This document shows, piece after piece, positions 33,046-41,434 of a stretch of 64,000 nucleotides of DNA; the stretch's first letter is position 1; every line of letters begins with the position of its first letter. The notes below the pieces were generated by a model. That model saw nothing but the letters and a program-made list of their open reading frames with translations. It did no database searches and had not been told where the DNA came from. This stretch comes from Peptoclostridium acidaminophilum DSM 3953 (GTDB lineage Bacteria; Bacillota; Clostridia; Peptostreptococcales; Peptostreptococcaceae). Location of the stretch: the NCBI RefSeq assembly GCF_000597865.1, contig NZ_CP007452.1, positions 2,053,183 through 2,117,182 on the forward strand, in the 5' to 3' direction. Made by a program: the position numbers and the translations under genes.

Positions 33046-33299
33046 TTATGACAACCATTTACGTGATAATTATAGCAATATTCCTGCTCGCCCTAAAGGC
33101 GGCCTTCGGGCCCACCGTGTGGGACCGCCTGCTCGCGCTCAACCTCATATCGGCCAAGACCGTAATGCTGCTGACTGCATACTCTGTGTACACTCATGAT
33201 TCCCGCCTTCTTGACATATCAATGTCGTACGTCATAGTAGGCTTTCTTGGAGTGGCGCTGCTTTCGAGCTTCATCTTGAGGGGGGGACGCCAGAAATGA
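33042..33299 (+). CDS. mrpF: Cation antiporter subunit MrpF/MbhB
   Basis: 85 aa, three membrane helices, MnhF family (GPTVWDRLLALNLISAKTV is the conserved core). Overlaps both neighbours by 4 nt (ATGA type). Part of the membrane Na+/H+ antiport complex. Confidence 0.93.
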   Translation: MIMTTIYVIIIAIFLLALKAAFGPTVWDRLLALNLISAKTVMLLTAYSVYTHDSRLLDISMSYVIVGFLGVALLSSFILRGGRQK

Positions 33300-33631
33300 T
33301 GATAATAATATCAAACCTTATGCTCGCGCTCTGCTGCTTATACATGGTGTTCGGCCTCGTCGGGATATTCCGCTTCCGCAACATTTACGCAAGGCTCCTG
33401 ACGGGCAGCAAGATAGACACGGCCGCCATGATAACGCTGCTGCTCGCGCTCATGCTAAGATCGGGCCCGGGGATATTCTCGGCAAAGCTGCTTGTCATAC
33501 TTCTTTTCATAATAGTCACGACTCCCATAAGCAGCCACATAATAGCCCGCTCCGCGTTCGATTCGGGGCTCCACGTAAAGCTCATCGAGGAGCAGCCGGG
33601 TGCGGCTGAGTCCGGAAAAGGAGGCGAGTAG
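33296..33631 (+). CDS. mrpG: Cation antiporter subunit MrpG/MbhC
   Basis: 111 aa, three membrane helices, MnhG family (GLVGIFRFRNIYARLLTGSKIDTAA and VTTPISSHIIARSAF). Coupled by overlap to mrpF. Stop lies 1 nt before the ATG of the next gene. Confidence 0.92.
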   Translation: MMIIISNLMLALCCLYMVFGLVGIFRFRNIYARLLTGSKIDTAAMITLLLALMLRSGPGIFSAKLLVILLFIIVTTPISSHIIARSAFDSGLHVKLIEEQPGAAESGKGGE

Positions 33632-33632
33632 C

Positions 33633-34172
33633 ATGCTCGACATTCTGCTGCTTCTCATAGTGGCCTTAATAGCCGTTGCTATAGTCGTTCATACGGACCT
33701 TTTCAACATAGTGATACTCTACTCCATATTCTCGCTCCTTTGCGCGACGCTCTACCTTGTGTACATGGCTCCCGACGTGGCGCTCGCGGAGGCCGCGATA
33801 GGAAGCGCCTTCGTGCCCATGATATTCATAGTGGCAATATCAAAGCAGCGGGAGTTCATAGTGCTCTCAAGGCTCGAGGACGGCTTCCTGAGCGCGGGGT
33901 CGGACGGATCTCGCCCAGGCAGAGGCTATGTCATACTAAAGGCGCTGTGCAGGCAGTACGGCCTCAAACTCGTGCTTTGCCCGAGCGGCGAGGAGAAGGC
34001 CTGCCGCATACTCGCAAGGAGCAGCGCCGACATATTCGTGTACGAGGAAGACGGCGAGTACATAATGGAGGGCAAGGGCTCGAGCCTTATAATGGAGCGG
34101 CTCTCGCACATGCTCATTGACCACGAGGACATAAGCCTTGTGCTTACTGGAGATGATGAAAACTATGATTAA
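33633..34172 (+). CDS. MbhD-like subunit (DUF4040) with cytoplasmic tail
   Basis: 179 aa from ATG 33633 (AAAAGGAGGCG upstream). Residues 1-80 form three helices with YLVYMAPDVALAEAAIGSAF, the DUF4040/MbhD domain that in ordinary bacterial MrpA is fused near the C-terminus. The last ~90 residues are hydrophilic (RQYGLKLVLCPSGEEKACRI) and not recognised. A split MbhD-type subunit is the arrangement seen in Mbh/Mbs complexes. Confidence 0.85.
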   Translation: MLDILLLLIVALIAVAIVVHTDLFNIVILYSIFSLLCATLYLVYMAPDVALAEAAIGSAFVPMIFIVAISKQREFIVLSRLEDGFLSAGSDGSRPGRGYVILKALCRQYGLKLVLCPSGEEKACRILARSSADIFVYEEDGEYIMEGKGSSLIMERLSHMLIDHEDISLVLTGDDENYD

Positions 34173-34425
34173 AAAAACAGCATTGGCATACATGCTTGCA
34201 ATCTGCCTTTTTTACTTTTCAAGGGCGCTCACAGACGCGGGCGAAGGGGCCAGCAGCCTCTCGAGGGATTTCTACCTCGAAAACGGCTACTCCGACACGG
34301 GCGCGCGAAACATCGTTGCGGCCGTATACCTTGACTACCGCCTGCTTGATTCGATATTCGAAACGAGCCTGCTGCTGCTTACTATAGCCGGAGTTGTCCA
34401 TCTGGCAAGGGAGGGTGAGAGATGA
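34165..34425 (+). CDS. MbhE-like subunit
   Basis: 86 aa; the ATG at 34165 is my choice, with 34153 and 34156 as alternatives near the GGAG. Two membrane helices flank the family motif ARNIVAAVYLDYRLLDSIFET, corresponding to MbhE and the last segment of MrpA. It overlaps the preceding gene and the following mrpB. Confidence 0.8.
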   Translation: MIKKTALAYMLAICLFYFSRALTDAGEGASSLSRDFYLENGYSDTGARNIVAAVYLDYRLLDSIFETSLLLLTIAGVVHLAREGER

Positions 34426-34835
34426 GGCTTTCAAGCCTGCTTGTAAACATTGCGCGCTTTATATTCCCGTTCATGCTCATGTTCGGGCTCTATGTAATAC
34501 TCTACGGGGACGTTTCGCCGGGCGGGGGCTTCCAGGGCGGAGCCATACTCGCAAGTGCGTATATAACGGCCTACATAGCCCGCGGCGAGAGGATATTCGA
34601 GATGGGCAGTCTGGTGCTCCTCGAGAAGCTGCTCTACGTTCTGATAGTCGCCCTGGCCCTTGTTTCGGTCTTTACAAAGGGCGAAGCGTTCACAAGCTTC
34701 ATCCCCCCGCTCGAACCGCTTAATGTGAGACGGCTTTTCCTCATTGCCATGAACATGCTTATTGGCTTCAAGGTGGCTCTTGGACTCACTTCGCTGTTTT
34801 CAGCGTTCGTGGAGCAAGAGTCGGTGGACGACTGA
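34422..34835 (+). CDS. mrpB: Cation antiporter subunit MrpB/MbhF
   Basis: 137 aa, four helices, MnhB family: FMLMFGLYVILYGDVSPGGGFQGGAILA is the hallmark, followed by MNMLIGFKVALGL. ATGA overlap with the MbhE-like gene. Confidence 0.93.
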   Translation: MRLSSLLVNIARFIFPFMLMFGLYVILYGDVSPGGGFQGGAILASAYITAYIARGERIFEMGSLVLLEKLLYVLIVALALVSVFTKGEAFTSFIPPLEPLNVRRLFLIAMNMLIGFKVALGLTSLFSAFVEQESVDD

Positions 34836-34855
34836 TATTGAAAAAGGAGGCCTCT

Positions 34856-35191
34856 ATGCAGATTCTGCTCTCAACCGCAATAGTGCTCATCGGGTTTTAC
34901 GGCATGTGCACTTCCAGAAACATAATAAAATCAATAGTGTGCCTGAACATATCGCAGGCGGCCATAGTTCTTGTATTCCTGAGGAGCGTCTATTTCGAGG
35001 GAGCCGCATTGCCAATTATAGGAGCCCGCAGCGCCTCCGAGATGGTAGACCCACTCCCCCAGGCGCTTATGATAACGGCAATAGTCATAGGCGCCTCCGT
35101 GACGTCGCTCGCTCTTATGATTTCAATAAAGCTCTTCAGGGCCTACGGCAGCCTTGACTGGAGGACTCTGCTCGAAAGGAAGGATAGATGA
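34856..35191 (+). CDS. mrpC: Cation antiporter subunit MrpC/MbhG (NuoK-like)
   Basis: 111 aa from ATG 34856 (AAAAAGGAGG at 34841-34850). Three helices, NuoK/MnhC family (GFYGMCTSRNIIKSIVCLNI and DPLPQALMITAIVIGASVTS). Overlaps mrpD by 4 nt. Confidence 0.93.
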   Translation: MQILLSTAIVLIGFYGMCTSRNIIKSIVCLNISQAAIVLVFLRSVYFEGAALPIIGARSASEMVDPLPQALMITAIVIGASVTSLALMISIKLFRAYGSLDWRTLLERKDR

Positions 35192-36798
35192 TTATGTCGC
35201 TACATCTCATGCCCGCATACATAATAGTAATTCCAATAGCGTTCTCAATAGCCGCATACCTGCTGCCCGAAGCGTGCTCGAAGTGGGTTTCAGCGCTCTG
35301 CCAGACCCTGCTTTCGCTTGCCGCCTTCCATTATTTCGCGGGCATATTCGACATGGACATCCATGTCATAACGCTCGGCGGCTGGGAGGATTTTGCCGGA
35401 ATAACGCTGCGAAACGACCACATATCCATGGGCTTTGCCGCCATGGCCATATTCCTGTGGTGGTGCGTGCTCATATACGCATTTTTCGAAAGGCTCAGCA
35501 AAAGCTACCTCTTCTTCCTGCTTTTTCTCGAGGGGACGTTCATGGGGCTCATAATGAGCAACGACCTTTTCAACCTGTTCGTGTTCATAGAGGTCGTGAC
35601 AATCCTCTCTACAATGCTAATCACATACAGGGGCGACGGCTCCTCGCTGCGCGCAGGCTTTTACTACCTGCTCTTCAACAACGCCGGGATGCTGTTTTAC
35701 CTAATCGCCTTCATAATACTCTACCAGGTGTGCGGCACGCTCAACCTGCAGCTCATGAAAGAGGCTGTCCCGGCCTACATGGACGAATTCAGCGTGAAGC
35801 TCGCATACGTGCTAATCACCGCGGCCTTCGGAGTCAAGTCGGCCTTCTTTCCCGTATACAACTGGCTGCCCAAGGCCCACAGCGCCGCGCCTTCTGCAGT
35901 TTCAGCGCTCCTCTCGGGGCTCCTTGTAAAAAGCGGGCTCTACGAGTTCATAAGGCTCAACGAGGTGTTCCACTACGCCTCGCTCGATCTTTTCCTTGCC
36001 GCGGTGGGCGCTGCGACAGCTATGCTGGGAGTCACGTTCGCTCTCTGCCAGAAGGACATAAAACTCATACTGGCCTTCCACACGGTCTCGCAGGTGGGGA
36101 TAATGTTCATGGGTATAGGGCCCTTCAGGGGCTTTGCCTACTCAGGCGGCATGCTCCACCTTGTAAACCACGCCATGTTCAAAGCGCTGCTTTTCCTGTG
36201 CGCCGGAATGATAGTCTCCGACTACAAAAACAGAAACGTTACGCAGATACGCGGCGTGCTCTTTAGGTTTCCGCTGCTCTCGCTCTTTATGATAGTCGGC
36301 ATGCTCTCTATTACCGGCATGCCTTCACTAAACGGCTACATAGGAAAACACATAATAGCCGACTCTGTAAAGCACATATTCTGGGAAAAGGCGGTGCTTG
36401 TACTTGTAAACATAGGAACTGCCGCATCCTTCATAAAGATATCGCAGATATTCACGGCCGACTACAGGAACCTGAGGATTCCTGTGAAGAAGTTGGGACC
36501 CGAGTACCTGCCGCTTTTCCTGCTCGCGTCGAGCTGCGCCCTGCTGGCGGCGTACTACAGGCAGCTGGCCTCGTGGCTGTTCGAGCTGCCTATACCGGTC
36601 TTTACGCCGTCGGACCCGATTCACATGCTCGAATACGGCGGAATACTGGCTGCGGGCTACGGCGTATACCATTTTTTCATAAAAAAAGATCCTCCCTGGG
36701 TAGGGAGGATCCGTAATACCGATATTTCGTTTGAAAACGCATGCGTTCTGCTGCTTGGCTTTGTGTGCATAATGAGCGTTATTGTAATGGGGCTTTGA
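35188..36798 (+). CDS. mrpD: Cation antiporter subunit MrpD/MbhH (NuoL/M/N-like)
   Basis: 536 aa, about 14 helices, proton-conducting membrane transporter family. Key features: FIEVVTILSTMLITYRG with the conserved Glu, AAFGVKSAFFPVYNWLPKAHSAAPSAVSALLSG with the functional Lys, and HTVSQVGIMFMGIG. It is longer than usual MrpD (about 490-500 residues); the last ~40 residues (KKDPPWVGRIRNTDISFENA plus one helix) are encoded across a palindrome that is a perfect terminator on the other strand (36681-36711). No MrpA-type large subunit is present, so this is the only antiporter-like large subunit of the operon. Confidence 0.92.
   Translation: MIMSLHLMPAYIIVIPIAFSIAAYLLPEACSKWVSALCQTLLSLAAFHYFAGIFDMDIHVITLGGWEDFAGITLRNDHISMGFAAMAIFLWWCVLIYAFFERLSKSYLFFLLFLEGTFMGLIMSNDLFNLFVFIEVVTILSTMLITYRGDGSSLRAGFYYLLFNNAGMLFYLIAFIILYQVCGTLNLQLMKEAVPAYMDEFSVKLAYVLITAAFGVKSAFFPVYNWLPKAHSAAPSAVSALLSGLLVKSGLYEFIRLNEVFHYASLDLFLAAVGAATAMLGVTFALCQKDIKLILAFHTVSQVGIMFMGIGPFRGFAYSGGMLHLVNHAMFKALLFLCAGMIVSDYKNRNVTQIRGVLFRFPLLSLFMIVGMLSITGMPSLNGYIGKHIIADSVKHIFWEKAVLVLVNIGTAASFIKISQIFTADYRNLRIPVKKLGPEYLPLFLLASSCALLAAYYRQLASWLFELPIPVFTPSDPIHMLEYGGILAAGYGVYHFFIKKDPPWVGRIRNTDISFENACVLLLGFVCIMSVIVMGL
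36681..36711 (-). terminator. Helicase terminator located inside mrpD coding sequence
   Basis: GATCCTCCCT (36688-36697) and AGGGAGGATC (36702-36711) form a perfect 10-bp stem with a 4-nt loop; on the minus strand it is followed by T7 (36681-36687). It lies 90 nt after the helicase stop codon but within the last 40 codons of the convergent mrpD. Confidence 0.85.
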
Positions 36799-36800
36799 TA

Positions 36801-38399
36801 TTAGTTCCTGCAGTTGGCAGGCTCTATAGCCACTGCGTGGCCTCTTATCTCTGCTCCGTTCATTGCGCTAAGAACCTGTCTGCAGCTGTCCTTTGTAACC
36901 TCTACAAACGTGAACTTCTCGTATATGTCTATCCTGCCGACATTCTCGCCCTTTATTCCGGATTCTCCGGCTATGGCGCCTATTATGTCCTTAGGTCTAA
37001 GCTTTTGCTTTCTTCCCGCATTGACGAAAAGTCTCACCATGCCGGCTTCTCTTGCTCCCGTGTTGTCGAAAGTGCTCTCGAACACAGGCTGCTCTTCTTT
37101 TGTCTCTACCGGGTTGCACATCATCGATATTACAGCTGCAAGCAGAGCTTCAGGCTCCATTGCGCTGCCCTCGATAAGTGATTGCGCAGCCTTGACATAC
37201 GACTTCTTGACTGAACCGCTCGCCTTGGCAAGTATTTCCTCAAGAGTCTTTTGTATTCTTATCTTCTCAACGTCCTCAAGCGACGGTGGAGCTATCATTT
37301 TTATAGGAGCTTTTGTATAGCTTTCAATTCTTCTCAGTCTTGAAACCTCTTCACCCCAGGCGAAGCTGAAGGACATTCCCTTCTTGCCAGCTCTTCCTGT
37401 TCTTCCTATCCTGTGGACGTAATACTCTATGTCCTGAGGTATCTGGTAGTTGAAAACGGCGTCAACGTTGTCTACGTCAAGTCCTCTTGCCGCAACGTCT
37501 GTCGCGATAAGAACCCTTATTATGCCGTTCCTGAACTTGTTCATTACGCTGTCTCGCTTTTGCTGGCTCATGTCGCCGTGGAGAGCGTCTACATGGTATC
37601 CCATTGACGAAAGCTCAAGAGCAAGTTCGTCCACGCCTTTTTTAGTGTTCATGAATATCAGCGAGAGCCTTGGAGAATGTATGTCCAGAAGCCTTGATAG
37701 CATCTGAGTCTTTTCTGCTGATCTGACCTTTATATATGCCTGCTCTATGGCGTCAGCTGTAAGGTTTCTGCCTTCCACCTTGACTACCTGTCTGTCTTTT
37801 TTCTGGAATCTTTTCGAAAGGTTCATTATCTCCTTTGGCATTGTGGCCGAGAAGAATACTGTCTGTCTTTCTGAAGACGATCCTGCTAGTATCTTTTCTA
37901 TGTCGTCCCTAAAGCCCATGTTGAGCATCTCGTCAGCCTCGTCAAGTATTACGAGCTTGAGAGAGTCAAGCTTTATGGTTCCTCTTTCTATGTGGTCTAT
38001 TACCCTGCCTGGAGTTCCGGCTATTATCTGCACTCCTCTTTCAATGGCCTTAAGTTGTATGCTTATAGACTGTCCGCCGTATATGGCAAGCGTCTTTATG
38101 CCTTTCTTGTGCTTGGATACCTTCTTGAGTTCTCCTGCCACCTGAACGGCAAGCTCTCTTGTAGGGCAAAGCACCATTACCTGAAGTGAGTTGTCGGCTG
38201 GGTCTACAGCTTCAACTGCAGGTATTCCAAATGCCATTGTCTTTCCTGTTCCTGTCTTTGCCTGGCCTATTATGTCGTGGCCCTGCATAACCATTGGTAT
38301 AGCCTGCTCCTGTATTGGAGACGGCTGCTCGTAGCCAAGTTCCTTTACTGCCTTAAGAATCTTTTCTGATAGTCCTAACTTATCGAATCCGTTTGTCAT
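36801..38399 (-). CDS. deaD: DEAD-box ATP-dependent RNA helicase
   Basis: 532 aa. Q motif FDKLGLSEKILKAVKELGYEQP at the N-terminus, Walker A AKTGTGKT (about 50), DEAD in LVILDEADEMLNMGF, SATMP, and motif VI HRIGRTGRAG. The C-terminal ~75 residues form a DbpA-type RNA-binding domain (RLFVNAGRKQKLRPKDIIGA). This places it with DeaD/CshA/DbpA proteins acting in ribosome assembly and mRNA turnover, often at low temperature. A ~200-nt upstream stretch without a gene could be a long leader, as in cold-regulated helicase genes, but no known element was recognised. Confidence 0.94.
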   Translation of the reverse strand: MTNGFDKLGLSEKILKAVKELGYEQPSPIQEQAIPMVMQGHDIIGQAKTGTGKTMAFGIPAVEAVDPADNSLQVMVLCPTRELAVQVAGELKKVSKHKKGIKTLAIYGGQSISIQLKAIERGVQIIAGTPGRVIDHIERGTIKLDSLKLVILDEADEMLNMGFRDDIEKILAGSSSERQTVFFSATMPKEIMNLSKRFQKKDRQVVKVEGRNLTADAIEQAYIKVRSAEKTQMLSRLLDIHSPRLSLIFMNTKKGVDELALELSSMGYHVDALHGDMSQQKRDSVMNKFRNGIIRVLIATDVAARGLDVDNVDAVFNYQIPQDIEYYVHRIGRTGRAGKKGMSFSFAWGEEVSRLRRIESYTKAPIKMIAPPSLEDVEKIRIQKTLEEILAKASGSVKKSYVKAAQSLIEGSAMEPEALLAAVISMMCNPVETKEEQPVFESTFDNTGAREAGMVRLFVNAGRKQKLRPKDIIGAIAGESGIKGENVGRIDIYEKFTFVEVTKDSCRQVLSAMNGAEIRGHAVAIEPANCRN

Positions 38400-38603
38400 T
38401 TATAAATCGTTCCCTTCGTATATGCGCATAGCGCGAGTGTCCAGCTTAAAGCAAGTGCAATCCCAAATCTGTCTGCAATCCAAATAATGCAGTAATATCT
38501 GCGTAAGATGACTTGCAGTTGCGGGGGGTATGCTCTAACCAATAAGCGCTCCACTGCTAGTCACCATATATCGCCAAACTCAAGGAAGTTGCCTGATAAA
38601 GTA

Positions 38604-38629
38604 CAGCCGAAGGAATTACCCTTCGGCTG
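38604..38629 (-). terminator. Hairpin downstream of the parvulin gene
   Basis: CAGCCGAAGG (38604-38613) pairs with CCTTCGGCTG (38620-38629). There is no T-run directly behind it on either strand, so termination is uncertain. The remaining 38400-38713 gap shows no gene. Confidence 0.45.
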
Positions 38630-38713
38630 AAATGTTCCTGCTTCATGCCGGCTTATTGATTATATCTTTAATAGCCGAACATTACAAGCATTATTTTTAA
38701 TTATGACCGACGT

Positions 38714-39463
38714 TTAACCTAATATTTCCACGCTGTACTTGCTTCTCATCTGGCTAGTCTTTTCGTTGTAGGCCTCGTTCTGCTTCTTGCCGAGAACTAT
38801 CCTTGCCACGTCTGCTTTAGCCTCTTCGTAGCTCTTTTCTTCCTGCTCGTGCTTTTCGCCCAGCTTGATTATGTGGTATCCGAACTGAGTCTGGAACGGC
38901 TCGCTCACAGCTCCGACTTCCATTGCGAATGCAACGTCCTCGAATTCCGGAACCATCTTGCCTCTTGTGAACATGCCAAGATCTCCCCCGCCGCTGCCTG
39001 ATGGGCATTTCGAGTATTTCTGAGCAGCCTCTGCAAAGTCAAGTCCTTCGGCTATCTCATCGGCTACTTTCTTTGCCTCTTCCTCTGTCTCAACTAGTAT
39101 GTGGCTTGCCCTTGCAGATTCCTGGCTTACGAATGAAGCCTTGTTGTTTTCGTAGAATTCCTTAGCCTCTGCAGGATCAACGCTTATAGCCTGTAGCAGG
39201 TTTCTCATTGCGTACTGCTTGAGAAGGTTAACCTTCACCTGCTCCATTTCCGCAATAAAAGCCTCTTCCTTGTCAAGTTCGCTTTCAAGGGCGTCAAGGT
39301 AGAAAAGCTCCTGGTTTATTATCTCATCTAGCAGCTGCTTTCTGCCTTCCGGCGAGTAGAACTGCATTCCCTTTTGTGGTCCAAGGCTCTGAAGCAGGAA
39401 GTCCACGTCTTTTTCTGTAATCTCTCTGTCGCCAACCTTGGCTAAAACTCTATTTTCTTCCAT
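38714..39463 (-). CDS. Parvulin-type peptidyl-prolyl isomerase, cytoplasmic
   Basis: 249 aa without signal peptide. N-terminal SurA/PrsA-like chaperone helices (1-110), then a rotamase domain at about 115-215: ARASHILVETEEEAKKVADE, GSGGGDLGMFTRGKMVPEFEDVAFA and FGYHIIKLGEK. It catalyses cis-trans isomerisation of prolyl bonds. Lack of an export signal or lipobox separates it from PrsA. RBS AAAGGAGACC. Confidence 0.92.
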   Translation of the reverse strand: MEENRVLAKVGDREITEKDVDFLLQSLGPQKGMQFYSPEGRKQLLDEIINQELFYLDALESELDKEEAFIAEMEQVKVNLLKQYAMRNLLQAISVDPAEAKEFYENNKASFVSQESARASHILVETEEEAKKVADEIAEGLDFAEAAQKYSKCPSGSGGGDLGMFTRGKMVPEFEDVAFAMEVGAVSEPFQTQFGYHIIKLGEKHEQEEKSYEEAKADVARIVLGKKQNEAYNEKTSQMRSKYSVEILG

Positions 39464-39621
39464 TTTGTAGGTCTCCTTTTTGTGGTTGTGGTATGTCGGG
39501 CAAAACTCCAGCCCGCATATATTATTTTGTCAGTTTTTCGTCAATTCTGCAAGGGCAAAATTAAGCCGCATGTCCAAAATATGGATTCATGCGGCCTTTA
39601 GGTTTGCCTATTGTGGATTTC

Positions 39622-40317
39622 CTATATGTGTCTTAGCATGTCTTTTGAATAGCTTGAATAGTAGTTGTCATAGCCGCAGTCGGCCGCCTCGCGAAAATGC
39701 ATCCTGGCCTGCGGGTACTCGCTTTTGGCGTAATAGTACCTGCCCAGCAGATAGCTTGTGTATATGCCTTCGAATTCCTGGTCTGTGTAGAGCACGCTCC
39801 TGCCGGGAACTATGGCCTTTTTGCCCTTGAGCCTCTCGTACTCAAGGAGTGTGCTTTCAGACTGCTCCTCCCTGCCGTTTAGGAGCTCCAGCAGCGCCCT
39901 AAGGAGCACTATCGACGGCAGCTGCACGAGCCTTGCCGCCTCGCTGGCATACTCGAGCGCACTTCTGAGGTGCTCGCCCCTTATCATTAGATTGGCGCTG
40001 TAGAGGCTAAGGTAAGACGCCTTAAGGTTGCGATCGGCCGAGCTTGGGTCTATCCTGCCCAGGTATTCCATGGAGCAGTCAATATCACCCTTTCTGTTGC
40101 ACGCCATGGCGGCGTTGAAGTCTATGTGGCTAATATGCTTTTTGTCCGTCTTTCTGAGCTCCTCGAGCCTGCTTATGAAACCGTCGTAGTCTCCGCTTTT
40201 TATGGTCTGCATGAAGCTTCCGGCCGCCTTGAAATACACAAGCGCCCCGGCTGCGAGGCCAAAAAGCAGGGCGACCCCTATAAATAAAAGCGTTGAATCT
40301 ATGTAGAGCCAGTCCAT
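39622..40317 (-). CDS. Membrane-anchored TPR-like protein of unknown function
   Basis: 231 aa. One N-terminal helix (LYIDSTLLFIGVALLFGLAAGALVYF, residues 4-29) anchors a helical cytoplasmic region that reads like degenerate tetratricopeptide repeats (SADRNLKASYLSLYSANLMI, YTSYLLGRYYYAKSEYPQAR). TPR proteins mediate protein contacts. RBS GGGAGGAAGAG. Function cannot be assigned. Confidence 0.75.
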   Translation of the reverse strand: MDWLYIDSTLLFIGVALLFGLAAGALVYFKAAGSFMQTIKSGDYDGFISRLEELRKTDKKHISHIDFNAAMACNRKGDIDCSMEYLGRIDPSSADRNLKASYLSLYSANLMIRGEHLRSALEYASEAARLVQLPSIVLLRALLELLNGREEQSESTLLEYERLKGKKAIVPGRSVLYTDQEFEGIYTSYLLGRYYYAKSEYPQARMHFREAADCGYDNYYSSYSKDMLRHI

Positions 40318-40336
40318 ATCGCTCTTCCTCCCTTCA

Positions 40337-40378
40337 AAAAAAGACGGGTTTTCAGGGCATTATCCCCAAAAACCCGCC
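40337..40378 (-). terminator. Terminator of the 40416-40682 gene
   Basis: GGCGGGTTTTTGGGG and CCCTGAAAACCCGTC form a long, slightly imperfect stem, followed on the minus strand by T7. Confidence 0.85.
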
Positions 40379-40415
40379 TTATCTATACTTGCTTCCCTAG
40401 AGGAGGGGTGTTTAT

Positions 40416-40682
40416 CTAGTCCTGCATCATTTCGTGTATTTGTATCTCTATCTTCTTGATTTCGTTTACCAGGGCTCTTATGGCGCTCTCATCAGGAACC
40501 TGACCGCTGGCGTAGGCCTTGTATACAAGGTCGCCTATCTCATCCTTTTTCTTTTTGATTTCGGCTTCGAGCTTTGTCTTTTCAACCATGTCCTTGCCCT
40601 TTTCTACTATATCGCCCGCCATCTCGCTTGATTTTTTTACAGCCTCTTTAGTCTTTTCAGTTATCTTGTCTAGTATTCCCAT
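40416..40682 (-). CDS. Small charged helical protein of unknown function
   Basis: 88 aa from ATG 40682, where AGGGGGTGC provides the RBS; an upstream reading adds 13 residues without one. The N-terminal half is Lys/Glu-rich and likely a coiled or amphipathic helix (KITEKTKEAVKKSSEMAGDI), the rest a helical hairpin (AIRALVNEIKKIEIQIHEMM). Resembles short stress-type proteins attached to zinc-ribbon families, but without cysteines. Function unknown. Confidence 0.75.
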   Translation of the reverse strand: MGILDKITEKTKEAVKKSSEMAGDIVEKGKDMVEKTKLEAEIKKKKDEIGDLVYKAYASGQVPDESAIRALVNEIKKIEIQIHEMMQD

Positions 40683-40920
40683 ACTGCACCCCCTGAATTT
40701 CTTTTTTATGCCTTGCGGCATCTTATACTTTTTATGATACCCAGAATTTAGTTATGGAATCATATATATGCATTTTACCGACTGCCCTATCGTGTGGACT
40801 TGGCGCCATTTTTTATTTTTTTGATAAATTTTATCCTCTTTTCTGGTTTATTCTATCAGGATTATGGTATTTATGGTATTATAGACTATATATAATTATA
40901 TGATAAATAGGAGTGTTATA

Positions 40921-41331
40921 ATGTCAAAATTCGAACCCGGAATGATTGTAAAAGGAAAAGTTACTGGTATTAAACCGTTTGGCGCTTTCGTAGCTCTGGA
41001 TTCCAATACTCAGGGACTAGTCCACATATCTCAGATTACCCACGGCTTCCTCAAGGATATAAACGAGGCGCTTACAGTGGGCGACGAGGTGGATGTCAAG
41101 ATACTTACAATTGATGAGCAGTCAAAGAAGATTTCTCTTTCTATAAAGGATGCCAAGCCTGCTGAATCCGAGCCTCCAAGGCAAAGACCTGTGCAGCAGC
41201 AATATCAGCAGCATGCCAGAGGTGGCGACGCTGGTAGCGCCGGTGGTGGCGGTTTCGACGACCTGCTCAAGAAATGGATGAAGGATTCCAACGAAAGACA
41301 GGCCGCGCTTAACAAGAGAACTTCCAAGTAA
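40921..41331 (+). CDS. S1 RNA-binding domain protein (general stress protein 13 / YugI-like)
   Basis: 136 aa from ATG 40921 (AGGAG 7 nt upstream). Residues 5-75 are an S1 domain (GMIVKGKVTGIKPFGAFVAL and GLVHISQITHGFLKDINEAL), followed by a Gln/Gly-rich flexible linker and a basic tail. Length and domain layout match the YugI/CvfD family that binds ribosomes or RNA in Firmicutes. Ends before a symmetrical terminator. Confidence 0.9.
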   Translation: MSKFEPGMIVKGKVTGIKPFGAFVALDSNTQGLVHISQITHGFLKDINEALTVGDEVDVKILTIDEQSKKISLSIKDAKPAESEPPRQRPVQQQYQQHARGGDAGSAGGGGFDDLLKKWMKDSNERQAALNKRTSK

Positions 41332-41379
41332 TCTCAGAACAGTTTAAATGCAACTTAAATGCAACTTAAGTGAAAAACA

Positions 41380-41401
41380 AAAACCTCCATATGGAGGTTT
41401 T
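41380..41401. terminator. Bidirectional terminator
   Basis: AAAACCTCCATATGGAGGTTTT is a perfect 22-nt palindrome (arms of 11) flanked by A and T runs, between convergent S1-protein and sppA genes. Confidence 0.88.
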
Positions 41402-41434
41402 TATTTTTGCGCCTTATTTTTAGCCTGGCCTTTT

